Shown: positions 52,654 through 61,521 of the stretch, piece by piece | Layout: each line of letters starts with the position of its first letter | Numbering within the stretch: position 1 is the first letter of the stretch | Origin: an uncultured Victivallales bacterium | GTDB taxonomy: Bacteria; Verrucomicrobiota; Lentisphaeria; Victivallales; UBA1829 | DNA length: 64,000 nucleotides | NCBI GenBank assembly: GCA_944390795.1 | Contig: CALXRI010000006.1 | Span: forward strand, 64,558-128,557 | Direction: 5' to 3' | The notes under the pieces: generated by a model | Databases searched by the model: none | Told to the model about the DNA's origin: nothing | What the model saw: only the letters and a program-made list of their open reading frames with translations | Made by a program: the position numbers and the translations under genes

Positions 52654-53244
52654 ATGCCTTCCGGACACAGTCTAAGCGAACTTGCATTCAGCGTGGAAAT
52701 TGAACTTGCCTCCGCTGTCCCGAGAAGCAGTGTCATCCGGGCTCTCAGGGAAAGCGCGCGCGATTTCTGCATCCGGACGGAAAGCTGGATCGGAAGGTTC
52801 CATTACCTCGTGGAAAAGGATCTCGCCGGATATGACGCGGCGGGAATGCGCGACGCCGTCGTCCAGCGGATTCTCTCCGTCAGGCTCAGAAGGAAAAACG
52901 AACCGGAAGAACTCGCCTCGGAAACGAAATACCATCTCTGCAATGTCAACACCGTTTTGATTGATCCGCGTCTCAGAAAAGACTATGACGGAGGAACGAT
53001 CGATATCGTCAGCGTTCTGGTCCCGTCCGTCTCCGGAGGAAATCCGCCGCCGGAAATCATCGAACGATACCGGGATGGTATCGTTTACGGCGCCTGTGCG
53101 CGGCTGGCCAGACAGAAAGGGCGGCCGTGGTTCGATCCGCAGCTCGCGGCACACTATGCCGACCTCTGCAATGAGGACATCACGCGCGCGATCGCGGAGA
53201 CCATCGACGACAACGAAACGGAAAGCCCCGGATTCTCCGGATAG
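52654..53244 (+). CDS. Probable phage head-tail connector (adaptor) protein
   Basis: 196 residues, 6 bases after the previous gene. The N-terminal helix region 'ELASAVPRSSVIRALRESARDFCIRTESW' is of the kind seen in adaptor proteins that sit under the portal, where 'i..alr.sa..Fc..s..w' lines up. A beta-rich middle follows, and the C-terminal helix region 'YRDGIVYGACARLARQKGRPWFDPQLAAHYADL' is typical of phage connector proteins. I infer head completion; the family is not certain. Confidence 0.55.
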   Translation: MPSGHSLSELAFSVEIELASAVPRSSVIRALRESARDFCIRTESWIGRFHYLVEKDLAGYDAAGMRDAVVQRILSVRLRRKNEPEELASETKYHLCNVNTVLIDPRLRKDYDGGTIDIVSVLVPSVSGGNPPPEIIERYRDGIVYGACARLARQKGRPWFDPQLAAHYADLCNEDITRAIAETIDDNETESPGFSG

Positions 53245-53258
53245 AATGAGGACGAAAC

Positions 53259-54530
53259 ATGCTGGTCAAAGAGTTCATCGAAGAAGTCAGGATTGAACTG
53301 GAGGATTCCGGGAAACCGGAGGGAATCTCCGGAACTTCCGGACTGATTGAAAGCATCCGGACCGCTCTGGACGATCACGGTTCCTCCGGGGTGATTCCTG
53401 ATGCGGAAACGAAACTGATTGCGTGTCTGAGAAGAAATCTGGACGATCCGGAAGATGTCGGCAAGGCCGTTTCCATGACGGACATCATGAACGATGTGTC
53501 GCAGGACGTCAATTACGCATACTGGAACGGCGGAAGCGCGGAACGCTATTATGCAGAAGGCGTCGCGGACATCATTGCCAAGCGGCCGGACGCGAAAGAC
53601 GCGGGAAGTGTCCGGAGCGCCTTCAAGGACGCATTGTCCGCTTACGTCCTGATGCGCGCTTTCGAGGGGGAAATCGAAACCAGTCCGGATGCCATGCGGT
53701 ATCAGTTGTTCCGGAAGAAGTATCAGGAGGAACTCGCTTCCGTCCCTTATCACTGGAATAATGACGATCTTCTGAAATGTCTTCAGCACGGGGCCGTTGA
53801 TCTTGTCTCCAAACGACCGGACGCGCTGTTTTCCGGTTCGGTTTCCGGAGTCGCCGGAATCAGGGAGGAATTCACGGATGCGCTGGAGGCATACGGAGCC
53901 GCCCGCGCTCTGGAACGACGGTTCGGACAGCAGGCCGCCGCGGATGCAAGATGGAAAGCCAATGCGGACCGATACCAGCAGGAACTCGCCGCCGTTCCGT
54001 ATCACTGGAATGACGATCTGCTGGAAGGATTCATTGCGGATGCGGTTGCGGAAATCTCTTCCGTCCGTACGGACGCTCTCATCGGAAGCGGAAACACCAT
54101 TGACTCCATCCGCGCCGAATACCGTCCGGCCATTGTCGCATACGCAGTCGCAAAAGCAAGGGAAACCAGAATCGGGAAAGACGCTTCCGGCGACACGCTA
54201 TGGAAAATCAACATGGAGAAGTTCCGGGCGGAATTGAAAACACAGCCATATCATTGGAGCGACGAAGAGCTTCTGATGTATCTCAACAATTCGATCGTGG
54301 ATATTGCCTTTCTGCGTCCGGACGCGAGAATGGACGAGGAGGGAGAGGAAATCGATCCGGAAACTGTCGGGCTCGACGACATGTTCCCGTTCCCGGGGAA
54401 CCTGAAAGCGGCGGCAAAGTCCTATGTGATCTTTTCCGCAGTCGAACGGCGTTTCGGTGCCGATGCACAGAAAAGCGAACTCTGGAAAATCAACACGGCG
54501 CGATATAAACAGGAAATTGGTGCAAGATGA
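53259..54530 (+). CDS. Tandem-repeat adaptor-like phage protein (four modules of about 84 residues)
   Basis: 423 residues. After a 65-residue lead the protein is built of four successive modules starting near residues 88, 165, 247 and 330. Each begins with a YHW.d-like word (YWNGG, YHWNND, YHWNDD, YHWSDE), continues 'LL..l...v.ei...RPDA' (RPDA, RPDA, RTDA, RPDA) and ends with an 'A..aY....A.E.RfG..A' helix and 'W..N..rY..EL'. Single modules of this type occur in adaptor-like proteins of N4-gp56 phages. A fused row of four is unusual. Its place between the connector and fibre genes suggests a ring or neck role. It overlaps the next gene by ATGA. Confidence 0.7.
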   Translation: MLVKEFIEEVRIELEDSGKPEGISGTSGLIESIRTALDDHGSSGVIPDAETKLIACLRRNLDDPEDVGKAVSMTDIMNDVSQDVNYAYWNGGSAERYYAEGVADIIAKRPDAKDAGSVRSAFKDALSAYVLMRAFEGEIETSPDAMRYQLFRKKYQEELASVPYHWNNDDLLKCLQHGAVDLVSKRPDALFSGSVSGVAGIREEFTDALEAYGAARALERRFGQQAAADARWKANADRYQQELAAVPYHWNDDLLEGFIADAVAEISSVRTDALIGSGNTIDSIRAEYRPAIVAYAVAKARETRIGKDASGDTLWKINMEKFRAELKTQPYHWSDEELLMYLNNSIVDIAFLRPDARMDEEGEEIDPETVGLDDMFPFPGNLKAAAKSYVIFSAVERRFGADAQKSELWKINTARYKQEIGAR

Positions 54531-56551
54531 ACGTCATAACCGTCGATTTGAAAAATGGAACCGTCCAAAGCACGGAGAAAATTTATCTGCATGACACCCT
54601 CCGCATTGTCGTTTCCGGACTCGATCAGCCAAACGGCGTCATCCTCCGCATTGCGGCAAATCATATCGCATTTGCGGAAATCCCGTCTTTTACCGCGGAT
54701 GCGGAAAACATCGTCTTCGAGTGTCTCCTCTACAACGAGGCATTCCGAAGGGGATTCCTCTTTGTGCATCGGCACGGGAGCAGGGTCTTCGATCTGGAGA
54801 TTGCAAGGAACACAGCGTCAGACGGAAAACTGTTTTCAGGGAAAATACGCATCTACAACCGGATTTTCAAACTGGACGGTTCCATGGAGGATGCGATTCA
54901 GGAGGCAATCGAACAGCATATCTCGGAATACAAGCATATCAGTGTTGACGGAACTCTGGCTCTTGCGCAGGGATGGGGAATCGTCGTTGAAGGACTCAAA
55001 GTCAGCGCGGATCGAAATCTCCTTGCAACGAAAGATGAACTCCCGAAAGATGTTGCCGATTTGACCGACAATTCCGGGAAATATGCGCCGGCGTCTCACA
55101 ATCACGATCAAGTGTATGCTTCCGTTTCCCATAAGCACACCGAGTATCTCAATGAAGAGGCGGCAGACACCCTGATCGGACAGAAAATCAAGGAGATCGA
55201 AATCCCTGCCGGGAAAAGCGCCTATGAAATCGCAGTGGATAACGGTTTTGTCGGAACGGAAGGCGACTGGCTGCAATCTCTGCACGGAAAAGACGGAGCC
55301 GACGGGAAAGACGGGCAGGACGGCGCGCCCGGGAAAGACGGGGTTGACGGAAAGGATGGAGAGCCGGGAAAAGACGGCACCGACGGACAGGACGGCGCGC
55401 CCGGGAAAGACGGGCAGGACGGCGCGCCCGGGAAAGACGGGGTTGACGGAAAGGATGGAGAGCCGGGAAAAGACGGCACCGACGGACAGGACGGGAAAAG
55501 TGCTTATGATATCGCTGTCTCTCAGGGGTATTCCGGAACGGTTGACGAATGGCTGCAGTCTCTTGTCGGGCCGTCCGGACAGGATTTGAAAATCGACGCT
55601 ACGGGGAAAAGTCTTTCCGACCGCGATCTTTATGCGGCGGCTTCCAAGGGTTTTTCCTTCGCATACTCGGAAATCGATGAAACTGAACGGAAGACGACGA
55701 TCCATATTTATGTCAAGAAAAGCAATGCGCTTGACGACTGGAGCGGTCCCATGGATGTCGTCTGGTTTTCCGGAGAAGACGGGGAAAATGTCAAGTTCAT
55801 TGCAAGAACAAGATTTGCATCCGAAGACAATGAAAATCCGCCTTCCGGAGCGGTCACCGCCGTGAACAACTGCATTGAATTTGAGTGCCCCCCATTTCCG
55901 GACAGCGCGATATCATCCGTTTCCATTGATACGGAGGACGGAGAATTTTTTCTCGGAACGTATGCGGAAAACGGAGTAACGCGGATCGTCAAAACAAATG
56001 ACGGGAAATACCGTGTTTATCTCGGAAACCTGCCGGAATGGAAAACGGGGTGGATTTATTACTCACAGGGAATGGCTGAAAAAACGCTCTGGATGCTCTA
56101 TCAGGAGAATGGCGGTAAATTCGAATACAGCGAATTCTGCAGAAAAATATTCGAACTTATCGATCAGGGAGCAACCAGTCCGGAGGAACCGGAAACACCC
56201 GGTAAAATCTATTACGGATGTATCAATGACGGTGAGACTTACAAAGTGTCGCAGATTACGGCGGACATGCTGGAAGGCGATACCGTGACGGAGGCGGACG
56301 CCGGGAGTTTTGAGACCACAATCAAGCAGACGGTTGGCGGCGTGCTGTTCGTCCTTGTGCCCGCGGATTCCGGGCTTGCCGTTAAAAAGGATGACGGCGT
56401 CGGCGGCAAAGTCCCGTTCGACGAGGACATCGGCGCGGCCGGGACAGGCGCAAACGGAATTGACATCACTCTCAATGGAACGGCATACAAGGCATACGGC
56501 GAATTCAGCCTGATTGACGCGGAAACTACAATTTATATCGAAGGGGAATAA
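54527..56551 (+). CDS. Phage tail fibre with collagen-like region
   Basis: 674 residues. The N-terminal 150 residues are beta-rich, as in baseplate or fibre upper proteins, followed by 'KYAPASHNHDQVYASVSHKHTEYL', the HNH/HKH shaft motif of fibres. Two copies of a short domain, 'GKSAYEIAVDNGFVGTEGDWLQSL' and 'GKSAYDIAVSQGYSGTVDEWLQSL', flank a collagen-like G-x-y stretch (about 245-325, mostly GKDG, GQDG, GEPG). The C-terminal 300 residues are beta-rich and probably bind the host. The gene overlaps the adaptor-like gene. The collagen coding DNA contains a long direct repeat (listed). Confidence 0.78.
   Translation: MNVITVDLKNGTVQSTEKIYLHDTLRIVVSGLDQPNGVILRIAANHIAFAEIPSFTADAENIVFECLLYNEAFRRGFLFVHRHGSRVFDLEIARNTASDGKLFSGKIRIYNRIFKLDGSMEDAIQEAIEQHISEYKHISVDGTLALAQGWGIVVEGLKVSADRNLLATKDELPKDVADLTDNSGKYAPASHNHDQVYASVSHKHTEYLNEEAADTLIGQKIKEIEIPAGKSAYEIAVDNGFVGTEGDWLQSLHGKDGADGKDGQDGAPGKDGVDGKDGEPGKDGTDGQDGAPGKDGQDGAPGKDGVDGKDGEPGKDGTDGQDGKSAYDIAVSQGYSGTVDEWLQSLVGPSGQDLKIDATGKSLSDRDLYAAASKGFSFAYSEIDETERKTTIHIYVKKSNALDDWSGPMDVVWFSGEDGENVKFIARTRFASEDNENPPSGAVTAVNNCIEFECPPFPDSAISSVSIDTEDGEFFLGTYAENGVTRIVKTNDGKYRVYLGNLPEWKTGWIYYSQGMAEKTLWMLYQENGGKFEYSEFCRKIFELIDQGATSPEEPETPGKIYYGCINDGETYKVSQITADMLEGDTVTEADAGSFETTIKQTVGGVLFVLVPADSGLAVKKDDGVGGKVPFDEDIGAAGTGANGIDITLNGTAYKAYGEFSLIDAETTIYIEGE
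55304..55494 (+). repeat. Direct repeat of about 92 bp, period 99, in the collagen-like region
   Basis: The segment 55304-55395 is repeated, as far as I can align it by eye without a mismatch, at 55403-55494. Both copies encode the same 30 residues of G-x-y triplets. The period of 99 bases keeps the frame, so gain or loss of a copy changes the shaft by 33 residues. Confidence 0.85.
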
Positions 56552-56555
56552 TACC

Positions 56556-58028
56556 ATGGCAACCAGCACAAAAGGAAATCTGCTGCCGAATACCGTCAAT
56601 ACGCCGCTTGACGCGCGGGCACGGGTGGCGACGCTCGCGGATGCGGCGAACATTCAGAACCCGGAGCTCGGCGGGATTTTCTACTGCGTCGAGACTGGGA
56701 AGCATTACAAGATCACGGCGTTAACCTCGAAGACAGTCGGCGCGCTTGAAGTGGAAAACGCTGCGGTCGGAAGCTATGAGGAATTCGGCATTTCGGATCA
56801 GCTCCCGGAAGGTTTTTCATCTGTGGCTGAAAACCTCGTTGACAACCACAGCCTCGAGCTCGGCTTCGACAACGTTCCGAAAACGGAAGAAGTCGAAGTT
56901 ACGGACGACGAGGGAAACACGGTATATGAAGAGGACGGAACAACGCCGAAGACTGAAACGGAACGGGCTTTCCAGTGCGTGGTATTCGGATCAACGAACA
57001 AATACGGCTCCTCCGTCATCATCCAGGGTGACAGCAACGAGAACGAGCTCGGATTCGTCCGTGTTTTCGGCTCAAACAACAAAACTTACCAGTTCCAGAA
57101 CATTTTCGGAGACCTGAACGAGTTCACCGCGTCCGTAAATATCACTGTTTTCGGCTCAACGAACAAGGACAACGGCCTAAACGCCAACGGCGCGTTCGTC
57201 TTCGGAAACATGAATGAAGTCACCGGGAAGAATACCTTCACGGTCGGCTGCCGTGTGAAGAACTTTGCAAAGGGCGCGCGGGCATTCGGGCGGTATTTCA
57301 CGCTGGAGGATACGCCTGAAAACGAATATGCCTTTGCGCTTGGTGACGGGGAGCTTGACGGAACAACTCCCGCAGGGGAAGTATCCTTTATTCATCGCGT
57401 GTTCAAGAAGGTTGAAAATCCGCTTTTTGATCCGGACGATCTTGCGGAAGGCTCCTCGCTTTCCGACCCGAATCCGAAGGACAGCAGCGGCGAACGTAAA
57501 TATGTTGCTGAGCGTGCGTATGAAACGGAATACAGGGGGCATTTCCTGCCGATTACGCAGACGGTTGCGGCGGCGGGAACGGTCACTCTGGACCACGACC
57601 GTTACGCCCGGTGGAATCTGACGGCGTCCGGGGCAATCTCGCTGGCATTGGCGAACTGGAAAGACGGAGATTCCGGGGAGCTCATCGTCGACACCACGAA
57701 GCAGACGGTCAGCATCCCTGCTGAATGGGTGACGCTCAGCGCGGACATCACCACAACGCCCGGTGTTTACGTTCTGGAAATCGCAAAGATCGGGAACACG
57801 GTCTTTTATGCGATCAAGTGGCCGAACAGCGGCGGGACCGTTACGAGCATCGGCGATCACATCCAGATCACGGGAGGGTACTGGTATATCGACGGAGTCA
57901 ATACAGGAGTTCCGGCGACAGGAGAGGATGGACACACACCGATTCGTGGAACAGACTACTGGACGGAGGCTGATATCGCGGCGATTCAGGGATATGTGGA
58001 CAATGCAATTCTGAACGGGACCTGGTGA
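56556..58028 (+). CDS. Phage fibre or tail protein with repeated FGS/FG-N motifs
   Basis: 490 residues from the ATG at 56556 (AAGGGGA site). The middle (about 135-240) has a repeat of beta strands ending in turns: VFGSTNKYG, VFGSNNKTY, IFGDLNEFT, VFGSTNKDN, VFGNMNEVT, spaced about 20-25 residues. That suggests a beta-helix or a trimeric fibre. The N-terminal 90 residues ('ELGGIFYCVETGKHYKITAL') resemble phage tail attachment regions. The last 170 residues are beta-rich. It probably acts in host attachment along with the collagen-like fibre before it. Confidence 0.65.
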   Translation: MATSTKGNLLPNTVNTPLDARARVATLADAANIQNPELGGIFYCVETGKHYKITALTSKTVGALEVENAAVGSYEEFGISDQLPEGFSSVAENLVDNHSLELGFDNVPKTEEVEVTDDEGNTVYEEDGTTPKTETERAFQCVVFGSTNKYGSSVIIQGDSNENELGFVRVFGSNNKTYQFQNIFGDLNEFTASVNITVFGSTNKDNGLNANGAFVFGNMNEVTGKNTFTVGCRVKNFAKGARAFGRYFTLEDTPENEYAFALGDGELDGTTPAGEVSFIHRVFKKVENPLFDPDDLAEGSSLSDPNPKDSSGERKYVAERAYETEYRGHFLPITQTVAAAGTVTLDHDRYARWNLTASGAISLALANWKDGDSGELIVDTTKQTVSIPAEWVTLSADITTTPGVYVLEIAKIGNTVFYAIKWPNSGGTVTSIGDHIQITGGYWYIDGVNTGVPATGEDGHTPIRGTDYWTEADIAAIQGYVDNAILNGTW

Positions 58029-58029
58029 C

Positions 58030-58752
58030 ATGATGAGCGAGCTTGACACAAGACTTACGGCTCTTGCAGATGCAATCCGTGCAAAAACTGGTGCGACAGG
58101 GAAATTATCTCTGGAAGATATGGCCAATGCCATCAGTACTTACAAAAAGCAACTTCCGCCGGACGACACTGGATTCATAAGCGGCGATATCGTGCATTTC
58201 CAGATTCCAGACGGTGTGACAAGCATCAAAAATTATGCGTTTCAGGGATGCAGTGCGATGGAGTCTATTATAATTCCCTCCAGCGTGACGAGCATCGGAA
58301 CAAACGTGTTCCAAGGATGCGATGCGCTGGAGTCTCTTACATTGGGAATGAAATCCATTGCCCAACCATTCCGGAATAACAAATCGCTTAAATATCTGAC
58401 GCTCCTTGACAGTGTGGAAACCATCGGAAACAATGCGTTCGCAGCTTGTAGCTCCCTTGCCTCCGTGACAATCGGAAGCAGAGTGACAAGCATCGGAAGC
58501 GGGGCGTTCTTTAATTGCATTCCCCTTACCTCCGTGACAATTCCAGACAGCGTGACAAGCATCGGAGACCAGGCGTTCGCATATTGCATTTCCCTTGCAT
58601 CTTTGACAATTGGAAGCGGGGTAAAAAATATTTCAAAAAACGTGTTCGCAAATTGCACTTCCCTTCGAGATATTTACTGCCGTTTCCCTCGTGGAACAGT
58701 AACAGGTGAGCCATGGGGGGCAACAGGTGCGGAAATTCATTATGATTCTTGA
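58030..58752 (+). CDS. BspA-type leucine-rich-repeat phage protein, short form
   Basis: 240 residues; the start is an ATGATG pair, so the first or second codon. The lead 'LDTRLTALADAIRAKTGATGKLSLEDMANAI' is typical of tail-attached proteins of gut phages. About six LRR units of 23 residues follow, with the pattern 'IP.sVTSIG..AF..C.sL.svT' (BspA/LRR_5 type), plus one 20-residue variant unit with SLTLGMKSI and KSLKYLTLL. A C-terminal cap ends 'GTVTGEPWGATGAEIHYDS'. BspA repeats bind host proteins or surfaces. It is followed after 15 bases by a long paralogue sharing the same cap. Confidence 0.8.
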   Translation: MMSELDTRLTALADAIRAKTGATGKLSLEDMANAISTYKKQLPPDDTGFISGDIVHFQIPDGVTSIKNYAFQGCSAMESIIIPSSVTSIGTNVFQGCDALESLTLGMKSIAQPFRNNKSLKYLTLLDSVETIGNNAFAACSSLASVTIGSRVTSIGSGAFFNCIPLTSVTIPDSVTSIGDQAFAYCISLASLTIGSGVKNISKNVFANCTSLRDIYCRFPRGTVTGEPWGATGAEIHYDS

Positions 58753-60790
58753 GGAGTTTAATAAATTATGAGCGTTCAATCCAGGCTGAAGGCAATTGCC
58801 GATGAAATACGAAGTGCAAGCGCAAATAATTCTGCAATGTCCATAGTGCAGATGATTTCGAATGTCCCTTCCATATATCAGATAGAAACTGTTGCAACAC
58901 ATGGTCTGATTGACGGAACGGTAACATCATTTGAGATTCCTGACGGGATAAACAGTATCAGAGACTATGTTTTTCTGAATTGCACTTCCCTTGTCTCTGT
59001 GACAATTCCAGACAGCGTGACAAGCATCGGAGCATATGCGTTCTCAGGTTGCAGCTCCCTTGCATCTTTGACAATCGGAAGAGGGGTAAAAAATATTTCA
59101 ACAAACGTGTTCCAAGGATGCGATGCGCTGGAGTCTCTTACACTGGGCATGACATCCATTGCCCAACTATTCCAGAATAGCAAATCGCTTAAATATCTGA
59201 CGCTCCTTGACAGCGTGATAAGCATCGGAGCATATGCGTTCAAAGGTTGCACTTCTCTTGTCTCCGTGACAATCGGAAGCAGAGTGACAAGCATCGGAGG
59301 CCAGGCGTTCTACAATTGCTCTTCCCTTTCCTCCGTGACGATTCCAGACAGCGTAACAAGCATCGGAGACGCGGCGTTCTCAGGTTGCACTTCCCTTGCA
59401 TCTTTGACAATCGGAAGCGGAGTAACAAATATTTCAACAAACGTGTTCCAAGGATGCGATGCGCTGGAGTCTCTTACACTGGGAATGAAATCTATTACCC
59501 AACTATTCCAGGGTAGAAAATCGCTTAAATATCTGACGCTCCTTGACAGTGTGACAAGCATCGGAACATATGCGTTCTCAAGTTGCATTTCCCTTACCTC
59601 CGTGACAATTCCAGACAGTGTGACCATCCTCGGAGGCGGGGCGTTCTTTAACTGCACTTCCCTTGCCTCCGTGACAATCGGAAGCAGCGTGACAAGCATC
59701 GGATACGAGACGTTCTCAGGTTGCACTTCTCTTGTCTCCGTGACAATTCCAGACAGCGTGACAAGCATCGGAGGCGATGCGTTCTACAATTGCACTTCCC
59801 TTGCCTCCGTGACAATCGGGAACGGAGTAAAAAGCATCGGAGCATATGCGTTCAAAGGTTGTGAATCCCTTACCTCAATCATAATTCCATACGGTGTGAC
59901 AAGCATCGAAATTCAGACGTTCATAGATTGCACTTCCCTTGCTTCCGTGACAATTCCAGACAGCGTTGAAACCATTGGAGCACAAGCTTTTCTTTCTTGT
60001 CATGCTCTTGCTTCCGTGACAATTCCAGACAGTGTAACAAGCATTGGAGACGCGGCGTTCTCAGGTTGCACTTCCCTTACCTCCGTGACAATTCCATCCA
60101 GCGTAAAAACCATCGGAGATTCCGCGTTCTACAATTGCACTTCCCTTGCATCTTTGACAATCAGGCACGGGGTAACGAGCATCGGAGACGCGGCGTTCTT
60201 AGGTTGTGAATCCCTTGCTTCCGTGACAATTCCCTCCAGTGTAACAAGCATCGGAGACAATGTGTTCTACAATTGCTTTTCCCTTGCCTCCGTAACAATT
60301 CCCCCCAGCATAAAAACCATCGGAGGCCAGGCGTTCTCCAATTGCTCTTCTCTTGTTTCCGTGACAATTCCATCCAGCGTAAAAACCATCGGAGACGGGG
60401 CGTTCTCAGGTTGCAGATCCCTTGCTTCCGTGACAATTCCCTCCAGTGTAACAAGCATCGGAGACGCGGCGTTCTCCAATTGCTCTTCTCTTGTCTCCGT
60501 GACGATTCCAGACAGCGTGACAAGCATCGGAGACGGGACGTTCGTAAGTTGTGGATATCTTGCTTCCGTGACAATTCCCTCCAGCGTAAAAACCATCGGA
60601 GAGTTTGCGTTCGCATATTGCACTTCCCTTTCCTCCGTGACGATTCCCTCCAGCGTAACAAGCATCGGAGACCAGGCGTTCGCAGGTTGCACTTCCCTTG
60701 CATCCGTGACAATTCCCTCCAGTGTAACAAGCATCGGAACAAACGCATTCAAAGGTTGCACTTCCCTTCGAGATATTTACTGCTGTTTTC
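58240..60790 (+). repeat. 69-bp coding repeats and shared blocks across the two LRR genes
   Basis: Both genes consist of 69-bp units with near-identical words such as GTGACAAGCATCGGAG and TTGCACTTCCCTT. A block of about 130 bp (ACGTGTTCCAAGGATGCGAT to CTGACGCTCCTTGACAG) occurs near 58300-58420, 59100-59220 and 59445-59560 with few differences. A 3' block of about 90 bp coding for the cap (near 58655-58745 and 60755-60848) is also shared. This gives ample sites for homologous exchange. Confidence 0.85.
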
Positions 60791-60861
60791 CACTTGGAAC
60801 AGTAACAGGTGAGCCATGGGGGGCAACAGGTGCGGAAATTCATTATGACTATAACGCATAA
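58768..60861 (+). CDS. BspA-type leucine-rich-repeat phage protein, long form
   Basis: 697 residues. The lead 'SVQSRLKAIADEIRSASANNSAMSIVQMI' is a variant of the attachment region seen in the short form. About 25 LRR units of 23 residues (69 bp) follow, e.g. 'IPSSVTSIGDAAFSGCTSLASVT', with two inserted 20-residue units. The C-terminal cap 'GTVTGEPWGATGAEIHYDY' is the same as in the short form. It is probably a tail or fibre tip that binds a host-surface ligand. Composition is more AT-rich than that of its neighbours. The 69-bp repeats keep all six frames open over long stretches, which makes false genes on both strands. Confidence 0.82.
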   Translation: MSVQSRLKAIADEIRSASANNSAMSIVQMISNVPSIYQIETVATHGLIDGTVTSFEIPDGINSIRDYVFLNCTSLVSVTIPDSVTSIGAYAFSGCSSLASLTIGRGVKNISTNVFQGCDALESLTLGMTSIAQLFQNSKSLKYLTLLDSVISIGAYAFKGCTSLVSVTIGSRVTSIGGQAFYNCSSLSSVTIPDSVTSIGDAAFSGCTSLASLTIGSGVTNISTNVFQGCDALESLTLGMKSITQLFQGRKSLKYLTLLDSVTSIGTYAFSSCISLTSVTIPDSVTILGGGAFFNCTSLASVTIGSSVTSIGYETFSGCTSLVSVTIPDSVTSIGGDAFYNCTSLASVTIGNGVKSIGAYAFKGCESLTSIIIPYGVTSIEIQTFIDCTSLASVTIPDSVETIGAQAFLSCHALASVTIPDSVTSIGDAAFSGCTSLTSVTIPSSVKTIGDSAFYNCTSLASLTIRHGVTSIGDAAFLGCESLASVTIPSSVTSIGDNVFYNCFSLASVTIPPSIKTIGGQAFSNCSSLVSVTIPSSVKTIGDGAFSGCRSLASVTIPSSVTSIGDAAFSNCSSLVSVTIPDSVTSIGDGTFVSCGYLASVTIPSSVKTIGEFAFAYCTSLSSVTIPSSVTSIGDQAFAGCTSLASVTIPSSVTSIGTNAFKGCTSLRDIYCCFPLGTVTGEPWGATGAEIHYDYNA

Positions 60862-60873
60862 GGAGAAAATACA

Positions 60874-61521
60874 ATGACAGAAGAGACCACCACACCGGAA
60901 ACCGTCGTCGAACTTGACACGGACATCGTGAAGGAAACGCTGATTGACAGCACACTCAACAACGCGGAGTATGACATCAAAACGCCGTATGTCACGCGGA
61001 CGGTAAACGTGCCGCAGCAGATGCGCATTCCGCTGTATGTCAACGGGAAACTCAAGAGCACGGAAGAACTCGCCGCGCTCGGGCTTTCAATCCGGAAATA
61101 CACGCGGCTGGAGGTGGATACGGCATATTATGCGGACCTCTACGCCCGTGATGCCGCAGGAGACGGCGCGCTGGCACTTCGTGTCCGGCAATACAAGGCA
61201 CAGCTCGACCAGCTCTGTCTCCCCTATGACTCCGGCCAGGATGTTGTCATGGAGGCGATTCAGGCCGCCCCGCTGACCGACGCTGAAAAAGCCGCCCTCG
61301 CGCTGACCATGAAGACGGTCTATGACGCGATAACGACCAATCTTGAGTTTTATGGCTCCACCCAGCCGCACATGGATACCTACAAACAGCTTGCAAAGCT
61401 GATCCGTTTTCTCCCCGAGCTCCCTGAAACGCCGGAGCAGGAAACTGATCCTGCGACAGAAGAGACGGAAACTCAGCCGGGAAGCGAAACACAGGCCGAA
61501 CAGACGGAAGGCGGTGAATGA
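60874..61521 (+). CDS. Phage protein of unknown function
   Basis: 215 residues behind AAGGAGAAAA. Acidic N-terminus (TEETTTPETVVELDTD), a central part with 'TRTVNVPQQMRIPLYVNGKLKS', then a helical region (about 75-185), and an acidic, threonine/glutamate-rich tail. No family is recognised. It overlaps the HExxH gene by ATGA, so it is part of the same late operon. Tail-assembly or chaperone roles for the fibre genes upstream are possible but unproven. Confidence 0.65.
   Translation: MTEETTTPETVVELDTDIVKETLIDSTLNNAEYDIKTPYVTRTVNVPQQMRIPLYVNGKLKSTEELAALGLSIRKYTRLEVDTAYYADLYARDAAGDGALALRVRQYKAQLDQLCLPYDSGQDVVMEAIQAAPLTDAEKAALALTMKTVYDAITTNLEFYGSTQPHMDTYKQLAKLIRFLPELPETPEQETDPATEETETQPGSETQAEQTEGGE

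Noticed and set aside
59310-60843. Several long open frames on the reverse strand and in a second forward frame within the LRR gene
   Set aside because: The 69-bp coding repeat is stop-free in all frames, so these are shadows. Their repeating composition (e.g. RCLLHWRELSRKQG) has no protein logic.
58030-60861. Diversity-generating retroelement
   Set aside because: No reverse transcriptase, template repeat or C-type-lectin fold is visible. The variation between repeats is not limited to adenines.
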